Below are positions 1 through 7,846 of a stretch of 64,000 nt of DNA, piece by piece; position 1 is the first letter of the stretch, and the number at the start of each line of letters is the position of its first letter. A model generated the notes under the pieces. The model was not told where the DNA came from. It was given only the letters and a program-made list of their open reading frames with translations, and made no database searches. Made by a program: the position numbers and the translations under genes. This DNA is from Maricaulis sp034659015. Its GTDB lineage: Bacteria; Pseudomonadota; Alphaproteobacteria; Caulobacterales; Maricaulaceae. The stretch lies in contig JAYEGL010000016.1 of NCBI GenBank assembly GCA_034659015.1, positions 1 to 64,000 of the forward strand, given 5' to 3'.

Positions 1-2182
1 CCTCGGCCTTCTTGCGGCGCGGGCTGCGGCGCTTCGGCTTGGGCTTCTCGTCGGTCACCGGTTCGGCCGCCTCCGCAGCCTCGGTCCCGGCGTCCGCCGG
101 GGCCTCGGCAACAAGCGGGGCTTCGGCCGGGCTGTCGGCGTCTATGACTTCGGTCGCCTGACCTTCGATCACCTCACCCTCATTCACCTGCGTCTCGGCC
201 TGGTTGTCAGTGTTGCGGCGGCGGCCACGTCCGCCCCGCCGACCGCGGCGGCGGCGCTTCTTGGGCTGGTCCTCGCCATCGTCGGAGGCTGCATCGCGGC
301 TCTCGGTGTCGGGCGTATCCTCGCCCTCCTCGACCTTGATGACGTCCATTTCGCCGGATGTGTCCTCGTTGCGGCCCGGTTTCCGGCGGCGACGGCGCCG
401 GCGGCGGCCGGAGCCTTCGCGGTTCTCGTCCTCATCGGATGTCTCGACGGGATCGGGAATGTCGATCTCTTCAACCGATTCGACCGACAGCGGTGCGACC
501 GGGAGTTCCTCTCCGGGTTCGCGGCTTTCCAGCGCCTCGATGGTGAATTCCGGCGCCATGATCGTGTCGTCGGCGGCCACGACGATCCGCATGGCGAAGC
601 GCTGTTCGATCGCCAGCAGATGGTCGCGCTTGTCGTTGAGGATGTAGATGGCCACCGAGGTCGGCACGGAGATCCGCACGCGCTTGGCCTTGCCGCGCGT
701 GCCTTCGCGTTCCAGGCCGCGCAGGGCGACGAGGGCACTCGATTCGGTGGAGCGCAGATGGCCCGAACCGCGGCAGGTCGGGCAGGGCACGGTAGAGCCC
801 TCCAGCAGGCTGGTCCGCCGGCGCTGGCGCGAGATTTCCATCAGGCCGAACTGCGAGATGCGGCCGACCTGGAGGCGGGCCCGGTCGCGCTTGAGCACGT
901 CCTTCATCTTCTTCTCGACGGCCCGGTTGTTCTTGTTCTCATCCATGTCGATGAAATCGATCACGATGAGACCGGCCAGGTCTCGAAGACGCATCTGGCG
1001 GGCCGCTTCGGCGGCCGCTTCCATATTGGTCTTCAGCGCCGTCGCCTCGATATTGCGTTCCTTGGTGGCGCGGCCGGAATTGACGTCGATCGAGACCAGC
1101 GCCTCGGTCGGGTTGATGACCAGATAGCCGCCGGACTTCAACGGCGCGATCGGCGAGTAGATCGCCTCCAGCTGGGCCTCGACCTGGTGCTGCAGGAAGA
1201 GCGGCACGGTCTCCTTGTAGTGCTGCACCTTCTTGGCGTGAGACGGCATCAGCATCTTCATGAAGGCCTTGGCCTCCTTGTAGGCCTCTTCGCCTTCGAC
1301 CAGCACGCTGTCGATCTCCTTGTCGTAGAGATCGCGGATGGCGCGCTTGACCAGATTGCCTTCCTCGTAGATCAGCGCCGGCGCGACGGATTTCAGCGTC
1401 AGCTCGCGGATATTCTCCCACAGGCGGACGAGGTAGTCGGCATCGCGCTTGATCTCGGACTTGGTGCGGCTGGCGCCGGCCGTGCGGATGATCAGGCCGA
1501 CACCCTTGGGCAGGTCGAGCTCGTTCACCACGCTCTTCAGCCGCTTGCGGTCGGCCGCATTGGAGATCTTGCGGGAAATGCCGCCGCCGCGCGGCGTGTT
1601 GGGCATCAGCACGCAATAGCGGCCGGCGAGCGAGAGATAGGTCGTCAGGGCTGCGCCCTTGTTGCCGCGCTCTTCCTTGGCCACTTGGACCAGCAGGATC
1701 TGGCGGCGCTTGATGACTTCCTGGATCTTGTACTTGCGGTAGAGCTGGCGGCGCCGGCGGGCGGCCTGGGCGTCGTCCACATCGTCTTCGGAATCGTCGC
1801 CGATGGTTTCCGGCGCTTCGTCGCCATCCCCGGCGTCGTCCGCGCTGGCGGTTTCGGCCTCCTCGGCAGGCAGGTCGTCCTCGTCGTCCTGAACCGCGGA
1901 AGCTTCTTCCTCGGCCAGCGCAACGCGGTCCTCATAAGGAATCTGGTAGTAGTCGGGATGAATTTCGTTGAAGGCCAGGAAGCCGTGGCGATTGCCGCCA
2001 TACTCCACGAAAGCCGCCTGCAGCGAGGGCTCTACGCGCGTGACCTTGGCCAGATAGATATTGCCGCGAATGGGCCGGCGGGCTTCCGCCTCGAAATCGA
2101 AATCCTCAACTTTGGAACCGTCTACGACAACGACGCGGGTCTCTTCGCGATGACCTGCGTCGATCAGCATTTTCTTGGACAT
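1..2182 (-). CDS. rne: Ribonuclease E (partial, C-terminus beyond left edge)
   Basis: RNase E is the endonuclease that starts decay and processing of most mRNAs and matures rRNA and tRNA; its C-terminal tail scaffolds the degradosome. About 727 residues are visible on the minus strand, starting MSKKMLIDAGHREETRV at the ATG at 2182, with a GGAGAGA ribosome site just upstream. The S1 domain (residues about 38-180) is split by a very acidic insertion at about 88-146, then resumes with KYKIQEVIKRRQILLVQV. The nuclease core carries the metal-binding aspartates in SIDVNSGR and LIVIDFIDMDENKNN, followed by the Zn-link motif CPTCRGSG. The tail alternates acidic stretches with arginine blocks (GRRRRRRRKPGR and a second one), as expected for RNA binding. 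The stop lies outside the window. It is divergent from the amidase gene across a 480-bp gap. Confidence 0.95.
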   Translation of the reverse strand, partial: MSKKMLIDAGHREETRVVVVDGSKVEDFDFEAEARRPIRGNIYLAKVTRVEPSLQAAFVEYGGNRHGFLAFNEIHPDYYQIPYEDRVALAEEEASAVQDDEDDLPAEEAETASADDAGDGDEAPETIGDDSEDDVDDAQAARRRRQLYRKYKIQEVIKRRQILLVQVAKEERGNKGAALTTYLSLAGRYCVLMPNTPRGGGISRKISNAADRKRLKSVVNELDLPKGVGLIIRTAGASRTKSEIKRDADYLVRLWENIRELTLKSVAPALIYEEGNLVKRAIRDLYDKEIDSVLVEGEEAYKEAKAFMKMLMPSHAKKVQHYKETVPLFLQHQVEAQLEAIYSPIAPLKSGGYLVINPTEALVSIDVNSGRATKERNIEATALKTNMEAAAEAARQMRLRDLAGLIVIDFIDMDENKNNRAVEKKMKDVLKRDRARLQVGRISQFGLMEISRQRRRTSLLEGSTVPCPTCRGSGHLRSTESSALVALRGLEREGTRGKAKRVRISVPTSVAIYILNDKRDHLLAIEQRFAMRIVVAADDTIMAPEFTIEALESREPGEELPVAPLSVESVEEIDIPDPVETSDEDENREGSGRRRRRRRRKPGRNEDTSGEMDVIKVEEGEDTPDTESRDAASDDGEDQPKKRRRRGRRGGRGRRRNTDNQAETQVNEGEVIEGQATEVIDADSPAEAPLVAEAPADAGTEAAEAAEPVTDEKPKPKRRSPRRKKAE

Positions 2183-2662
2183 TAAAAGTCTCTCCTGCGC
2201 ACGCCAGCAGGACGGTCCGGCCCTGAAGAGCCGGGGAAAACGTCGGCGGCGGCGGGGGTGTGATGGGCGGGGGGCAGCCTGCCGTCGATCGACTTGATAC
2301 TTGTGATCGACTGTGCATCAGGCGCTCCTCGCGCATCGGCAGTTACCATTTGCGCCTCCCGGCCTTCGGTGAAGGCGTCGGGCGCGGCGGTCGGGGCTCC
2401 GGCCTCATATGGGGTCCGGAGCGACGATAGTGAAGCCGGCAGGCCGATCAGGCACGGCCGGGGGCGCCGGGCGGCAGTCTCCGCGACGAAAATCGCGTGG
2501 TCGCCAAGGCGTTGGCAACATGCAACATTCCGAACGGGAAGAAAAGTCTTTGTCGCGGTCGCAACCTTGCGGGGATTTTCTTTGTGGGGCATCAACGAAA
2601 CGTCAAGCTCCGTGTCCTAATCTCGTACACAAGCCGTTTGGGAAATACGGTCTGACGATGGT
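2183..2662. other. 480-bp divergent intergenic region (rne / amidase)
   Basis: No convincing gene is present here. It must hold the promoters of both rne (leftward) and the amidase (rightward). RNase E genes usually have long 5' leaders used for autoregulation, and the roughly 140 bases before the rne start are GC-rich, with an imperfect hairpin CCGGC/GCCGG near 2218-2235. I could not pick out a reliable promoter by eye. Confidence 0.4.
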
Positions 2663-3883
2663 GTGGAAATGCAAATCTGGCAGTATGTATCGGCCATTGC
2701 GGGTGTTCTGACCCTTGCCGGGGCAGCGATTGCGGACCAGTCGGTCCGCGATGTGCGCTTCGGCGTGGACGGCGAACGCACGCGCGTGGTCATCGAAACG
2801 GCCGAGCCGGCGGATTTCCGTGCCTTCACCCTGGACGGGTTTTCGGACCGTCTCGTGGTCGACCTGCCCGATATGAGCTGGTCGGTCTCCGGCCTGGAAA
2901 CAGGCGAAGGAATGGGGCACGGCCTCGTCGACACCTTCCGTTTCTTCAATAATTCCGCCTCGTCCTCGCGAGTCGTGTTCGAGCTCGAGCATCCCGCCGT
3001 GATCATTGACCAATTTGCCCTGGATCCGGCCGAGGCCGGTGGCAATCACCGGCTGGTGATCGATGTCGAGCGTTCGACCGCCGACACATTCGAATCGTCC
3101 TCCGGCTTCAGCCATACCCGGGCGGAAAGCCTCGATTCGCTGATCGCCGAGCGGGTGGAAGCGGTCTATGTGCCGCCGGAACGCGAGCGACGCGTTATCG
3201 TGGTCGATGCCGGTCACGGCGGTCACGATCCCGGCACCATCGGCCGTTCGGGCACGCACGAGAGCGATGTCACGCTGCACGCGGCGCGCGAACTGCGCCG
3301 CCAGCTCGAGGCAACCGGCCGCTACGAGGTCTTCCTGACGCGCGACCGCGACGTCTATCCGTCCTGGAGCGAACGGGTCGGGGTGATGGCCGAGGTCCGC
3401 GCCGATCTCTTCATCTCGCTGCACGCGGATTCCTCGGGAAATTCCGGCGTGCGCGGCGCGGCGGTCTACACGCTCAACGACACGGCCGAGAACCGGGCCC
3501 GTCAGCGGGCCCGTCAGGACGCCGACCACACGGCGCAGGCCGATGTGAACAACATTCTGGTCGAGCTTGAGCTGCGCGAGAAGCGCAACCAGTCCTCCGC
3601 CTTTGCCGAAGTGCTGCTCGAGCATCTCGCCTCCGCCGGCCCGCTGCTGTCCAACCCGCACCGCCAGGCCAATCTCTTCGTCCTGCTGGATCCGCGCGTC
3701 CCCGCCGTCCTGGTGGAGATGGGCTTCCTGACCAACAGCACCGACGAGGCCAATCTGACTTCGCCGAGCGAGCGTCGCCGCCAGATGTCGGCCGTGGTCC
3801 GGGGCATCGACAGCTATTTCGCCGAACGCGGCGACGATGTGCAGTTCGCCGGCAGCGACACGATTGCACGTCGCACGCGCTGA
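2663..3883 (+). CDS. N-acetylmuramoyl-L-alanine amidase (AmiC-like, AMIN + Amidase_3)
   Basis: This is a zinc amidase that cuts the bond between MurNAc and the stem peptide in the periplasm and so splits septal peptidoglycan. It has 406 residues from the GTG at 2663; an ATG two codons later (2669) is an equally good start. A Sec signal (WQYVSAIAGVLTLAGAAIA) precedes an AMIN domain at about residues 28-130, which in relatives targets the protein to the envelope or division site. The Amidase_3 domain begins at about residue 178 with VIVVDAGHGGHDPG (zinc His), then HESD (zinc Glu), FISLHAD (zinc His) and VLVEMGFLTN (catalytic Glu). It lies 108 bp upstream of the PBP1A gene on the same strand, so synthesis and cleavage of the wall may be co-expressed. 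Confidence 0.93.
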   Translation: MEMQIWQYVSAIAGVLTLAGAAIADQSVRDVRFGVDGERTRVVIETAEPADFRAFTLDGFSDRLVVDLPDMSWSVSGLETGEGMGHGLVDTFRFFNNSASSSRVVFELEHPAVIIDQFALDPAEAGGNHRLVIDVERSTADTFESSSGFSHTRAESLDSLIAERVEAVYVPPERERRVIVVDAGHGGHDPGTIGRSGTHESDVTLHAARELRRQLEATGRYEVFLTRDRDVYPSWSERVGVMAEVRADLFISLHADSSGNSGVRGAAVYTLNDTAENRARQRARQDADHTAQADVNNILVELELREKRNQSSAFAEVLLEHLASAGPLLSNPHRQANLFVLLDPRVPAVLVEMGFLTNSTDEANLTSPSERRRQMSAVVRGIDSYFAERGDDVQFAGSDTIARRTR

Positions 3884-3991
3884 CCCCCTATGATCCGGCC
3901 CGCCGTGCGGCCATAATGCCGCCCCGGTTCAGGGTATCGTGTGCGATGCCTCGATCGGGGGGACCGGCATGTCGAGTGGCCAGAGGGCGTA

Positions 3992-6499
3992 ATGAAGATT
4001 TTCACTCTGCGTAACATGATGCGTACCGCGCTGTGGGGCGGTATTGCCGCCGTCGTGCTCGCGATCGTCGGCTTCGTTGCCGCCGCGATCTATGTCGTCC
4101 GCGTCACCGACGACCTGCCGAATCACCAGCAGCTGGCGGAATACCAGCCGCCGATCATGAGCCGGGTTCATGCCGGCGACGGCCTCCTGATCGCGGAATA
4201 TGCCCGCGAGCACCGCGTCTTCGTGCCGATCGACAATATCCCGCAAAATGTCGTCCACGCCTTTATCTCGGCGGAGGACAAGAATTTCTACGAGCATGGC
4301 GGTCTCGACCTGCGCGGCATCATCCGCGCGGCGATCTCCAATGTCGGCAATGTGCTCAACGACCGCCGCCTCGAAGGGGCCTCGACCATCACCCAGCAGG
4401 TGGCCAAGAACTTCCTGCTGTCCTCCGAGCAGCGTATCGAGCGCAAGGTGCGCGAAATGGTGCTTTCGCGCCGGATCGAACGCGCCTTCACCAAGGACCA
4501 GATCCTCGAGCTCTATCTCAACGAGATCTATCTGGGGAACCGGGCCTACGGCGTCGCCGCGGCGGCGCTGAACTATTTCGGCAAATCCCTCGACGAGCTG
4601 GACCTGCACGAAATCGCCTACCTGGCCGCTCTGCCGAAAGGGCCGGCGAATTACCACCCCGACCGCCATCGCGACGCCGCCATCGCCCGCCGCAACTGGG
4701 TGATCGAGCGCATGCTGGAGAACGGCTACGTCTCCGAGGCCGCCGCACGCGAGGCCCAGGCCCGGCCGCTGGAGACGACCGACCGCCTGTCCGGCGCGAC
4801 CTATACGGCGGCGGAATATTTCGTCGAGAATGTGCGCCGCGAAGTCTTCTCCATGTATGGCGAGGACGAGCTGTATGACGGCGGCCTGTCGATCCGCACC
4901 ACGCTGGACACCTCCATGCAGCTGGCCGCGCGCCGTGCCCTGCGCGACGGGCTGGAAGCCTATGACCGCCGGCACGGCTATCGCGGCCCGCTCGAGACGA
5001 TCGAGATGGGCGAGGGCTGGCAGGAGCGCTTCGCCGCTGTGGAAACGCCGCGCGATCTCGACGACGGCTGGATGCCGGCCGTCGTGCTGGAAACCACCGG
5101 ATCCGAGGCCCGTATCGGCTTTCTCAACGGCGAGGAGGGGAGCATCCCCATGTCGGCCCTGGAATGGGCCCGCGAACCGCTCGACGAAGGCCGGCTCGGC
5201 CCGGCTCTCGAAGTCCCGTCCGACGTGCTGGGCGAGGGCGATGTGATCCTGGTTGAAAGCATCGCCGACCAGGAGGGTTATGAAGAGGGCCAGTACGGTC
5301 TGCGTCAGGTGCCCGGCATCAATGGCGGCATACTCGCCATGGACCCGCACACGGGCCGCGTGCTGGCCATGGTCGGCGGCTATTCCTTCCAGCACAGCCA
5401 GTTCAACCGCGCCACCCAGGCGCGCCGCCAGCCGGGCTCCTCCTTCAAGCCCTTCGTCTATGCGGCGGCGCTGGACAATGGCTACACGCCGGCCAGCCTG
5501 ATCCTGGATGCGCCTTTCGTGGCGACCGGCGGGCCGGACGAGCGCTTCTACATGCCGTCCAACTATTCGGAACGCTATTACGGCATGTCGACCCTGCGCC
5601 TGGGCCTGGAGCTGTCGCGCAACGTCATGACCGTGCGCCTGGCCCAGGAAATGGGCATGCAGCCGATCGTGGAATACGGCGAGCGTTTCGGCATCTACGA
5701 CGATATGGAGCCTGTCCTGGCCATGGCGCTGGGCGCCGGCGAGACGACGCTCTACCGCCTCGTCTCCGCCTACGCGACGATGGTCAATGGCGGGCGCCGG
5801 GTCGAACCGACCATTATCGACCGCGTCCAGGACCGGTCCGGCGACACGATCTACGCGCACGAGGTGCTGCCCTGCGAGACCTGTGACGTGGAGGAGTGGT
5901 CGCCCGAGCTGCACGAGCCGCGTTTCCCGGAAACCCGCGAGGAGGTCGTCGATCCGGTGACGGCCTATCAGGTGGTGCACATGCTCGAAGGTGCGGTCCA
6001 GCGCGGCACCGGTACGGCCCTGCGTCCGCTCGGCCGGCCGCTGGGCGGCAAGACCGGCACCACGAATGATTTCCGCGATGCCTGGTTCGTCGGCTTCGGC
6101 CCGGACCTGGTGGTCGGCGTTTATGTCGGCTTCGATACGCCTTACCAGCTGGGTGCCGGCGAGGCGGGTGGCCGGGTCGCGGCACCGATCGCCCGGGACT
6201 TCCTGGAAGTCGCGCTGGAAGACTATCCGGTCGCGCCCTTCCGCGTGCCGGAAGGTGTCCGCCTGGTGCCGGTCGATCGTGCCACGGGTGAGCCCGGAGC
6301 GCTCGGTCAGCCCGGCGTGATCCTGGAAGCCTTCCGTCCGGGCACGGAGCCCTCGCGCACCAGCGAGGACGACGAGAGCGGTATCTCCTTCGCCCGCGAC
6401 AGCGTCAGCGACGATCCGCTGGCCGTACTTCTGTCCGAACAGGGATCGCAGGAAGAGGGCGAGGACGAGGAAGAAGACGAGCTGGGCGGTCTGTACTGA
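3992..6499 (+). CDS. mrcA: Penicillin-binding protein 1A (bifunctional transglycosylase/transpeptidase)
   Basis: A class A PBP that polymerises glycan strands from lipid II and cross-links them. It is anchored in the inner membrane with its active sites in the periplasm. The start at 3992 (MKIFTLRNMMRT, behind GAGGG) gives 835 residues with one N-terminal membrane helix; an upstream in-frame ATG at 3941 lacks support. GT51 motifs are EDKNFYEHGG, GASTITQQVAKNFLL and ELYLNEIYLGNRAYG. The transpeptidase domain has the active-site serine motif SSFK at about residue 485, LSRN, and KTGTTNDFRDAWFVGF at about 686. The last 60 residues are strongly acidic (EEGEDEEEDELGG). The order amidase / PBP1A / prfB is shared with Caulobacter-like genomes. 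Confidence 0.96.
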   Translation: MKIFTLRNMMRTALWGGIAAVVLAIVGFVAAAIYVVRVTDDLPNHQQLAEYQPPIMSRVHAGDGLLIAEYAREHRVFVPIDNIPQNVVHAFISAEDKNFYEHGGLDLRGIIRAAISNVGNVLNDRRLEGASTITQQVAKNFLLSSEQRIERKVREMVLSRRIERAFTKDQILELYLNEIYLGNRAYGVAAAALNYFGKSLDELDLHEIAYLAALPKGPANYHPDRHRDAAIARRNWVIERMLENGYVSEAAAREAQARPLETTDRLSGATYTAAEYFVENVRREVFSMYGEDELYDGGLSIRTTLDTSMQLAARRALRDGLEAYDRRHGYRGPLETIEMGEGWQERFAAVETPRDLDDGWMPAVVLETTGSEARIGFLNGEEGSIPMSALEWAREPLDEGRLGPALEVPSDVLGEGDVILVESIADQEGYEEGQYGLRQVPGINGGILAMDPHTGRVLAMVGGYSFQHSQFNRATQARRQPGSSFKPFVYAAALDNGYTPASLILDAPFVATGGPDERFYMPSNYSERYYGMSTLRLGLELSRNVMTVRLAQEMGMQPIVEYGERFGIYDDMEPVLAMALGAGETTLYRLVSAYATMVNGGRRVEPTIIDRVQDRSGDTIYAHEVLPCETCDVEEWSPELHEPRFPETREEVVDPVTAYQVVHMLEGAVQRGTGTALRPLGRPLGGKTGTTNDFRDAWFVGFGPDLVVGVYVGFDTPYQLGAGEAGGRVAAPIARDFLEVALEDYPVAPFRVPEGVRLVPVDRATGEPGALGQPGVILEAFRPGTEPSRTSEDDESGISFARDSVSDDPLAVLLSEQGSQEEGEDEEEDELGGLY

Positions 6500-6572
6500 C
6501 CGGCTTGTCTCAGCCTCCGCACGCCTCTATCCCGGCATAGAGTCCATTTGAATCAGCAAGGTCAGCGACACC

Positions 6573-7707
6573 ATGCGTCCCGAAATCCAGACCCTTTCCG
6601 ATGAAATCCAGCAGGCGGTCGGCCTGCTAAGGAGGCGTCTTTGACTGGGATACCGCCCAGAAACGTCTCGACGAGCTGAACGCGCAGTCGGAAGATCCCG
6701 ACTTCTGGAACGACCCGCAGAAGGCCCAGGCGCTGATGCGCGAGCGCAACCGCCTGGAATCCTCGATCCAGACGGTCAAGGATGCCGAGCGCGATCTTGC
6801 CGACAGTGTCGAGATCATCGAGCTGGCCGAGATGGAAGACGACGAGGAAATGGTCGAGGAGGCCGTTTCCGGCCTCAAGCGGCTGGCCGAACGCATGCGC
6901 CGCGCCCAGCTGGAGACGCTGCTCTCCGGCGAGGCGGACGGCAATGACGCCTTCGTGGAAATCCATTCCGGCGCCGGCGGCACGGAAAGCCAGGACTGGG
7001 CGGCCATGCTGGCGCGGATGTATACGCGCTGGGCCAATGCCCACGGCTACAAGGTCGACATCATGGAAGAGCAGGCCGGCGAGGAGGCGGGCCTGAAATC
7101 CACCACCCTCCTGGTCAAGGGCGAGAATGCCTATGGCTGGCTGAAGACGGAAAGCGGCGTGCATCGTCTCGTGCGCATTTCCCCCTTCGACTCCAGCGCA
7201 CGCCGCCATACGAGTTTCTCCTCGGTCGGCGTCTACCCGCAGATCGACGATGCGATCGATGTCGAGATCGACGAGTCGAAAGTTCGCACGGATACCTATC
7301 GGGCCTCGGGGGCCGGCGGTCAGCACGTCAACAAGACCGACAGTGCCGTGCGCCTTACCTACGACATGCCCGGCGAGGACAAGCCGATCGTCGTGCAGTG
7401 CCAGAATGACCGCTCCCAGCACAAGAACCGGGCCCAGGCCTGGGACATGCTGCGGGCCCGCGTCTACGAGATCGAGCTGCAACGGCGCGAGGCCGCCGCC
7501 CAGGCGGAGGCCGAGAGCAAGACCGAGATCGGCTGGGGCCACCAGATCCGGTCCTACGTTCTGCAGCCCTACCAGATGGTCAAGGATCTGCGGACCAATG
7601 TGGAAACCTCGAACACGTCCGGCGTGCTCGACGGCGATCTCGACGACTTCATGGCCGCGGCCCTGGCCGCCCGGGTCGGCGGTGATGACGAGGGCGCGGA
7701 CGCGTAG
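6573..7707 (+). CDS. prfB: Peptide chain release factor 2, read through a programmed +1 frameshift
   Basis: RF2 recognises UGA and UAA stop codons and triggers peptide release. Reading starts at the ATG at 6573 (MRPEIQTLSDEIQ), runs 23 codons to CTT at 6639-6641 and meets an in-frame TGA at 6642-6644. Three bases upstream of the slip codon is AGGAGG (6630-6635). Skipping T6642 continues as DWDTAQKRLDELN to the stop at 7707, giving 377 residues. This is the autoregulatory slip of prfB: scarce RF2 makes the ribosome pause at UGA and shift +1. The codon-recognition motif HRLVRISPFDSSARR and the catalytic GAGGQHVNKTDSAVR are both intact. An annotation that ignores the slip would start too late, for example at 6736. 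Confidence 0.97.
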
Positions 7708-7734
7708 CCAGCGGAGCCGTTGGTTCGACTTTCC

Positions 7735-7762
7735 TTGACCACAACCCGGGCGAGCGTGTTAT
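7735..7762 (+). promoter_or_regulatory. Predicted promoter for the nitric oxide reductase gene
   Basis: TTGACC at 7735-7740 and TGTTAT at 7757-7762 are separated by 16 bases, a good match to a housekeeping sigma-70 promoter. It ends 84 bases before the start codon and just upstream of an inverted repeat. Found by eye only. Confidence 0.45.
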
Positions 7763-7785
7763 CGAAACGGCGTACAGCGTTCCAA

Positions 7786-7800
7786 CTTGTCCTCAACAAG
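7786..7800. promoter_or_regulatory. Inverted repeat CTTGT-N5-ACAAG, possible operator upstream of the NO reductase
   Basis: A perfect 5-bp inverted repeat with a 5-base spacer lies about 25 bases downstream of the predicted -10 box and 47 bases upstream of the start codon. That position suits repressor binding in the leader. It resembles an FNR/NnrR-type TTG...CAA site but is one base too short for the usual 14-bp spacing. An NO-responsive repressor of the NsrR type is an alternative. The regulator cannot be named from the sequence. Confidence 0.35.
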
Positions 7801-7846
7801 CAGGATGACCGGACCTGTCGGCTGGTGGTCCTGAGGGAGACCAGCC

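Noticed and set aside
620..2185. Long plus-strand open frame opposite RNase E
   Set aside because: It has no family resemblance and strong codon bias of an antisense shadow; the minus strand encodes RNase E across the whole stretch.
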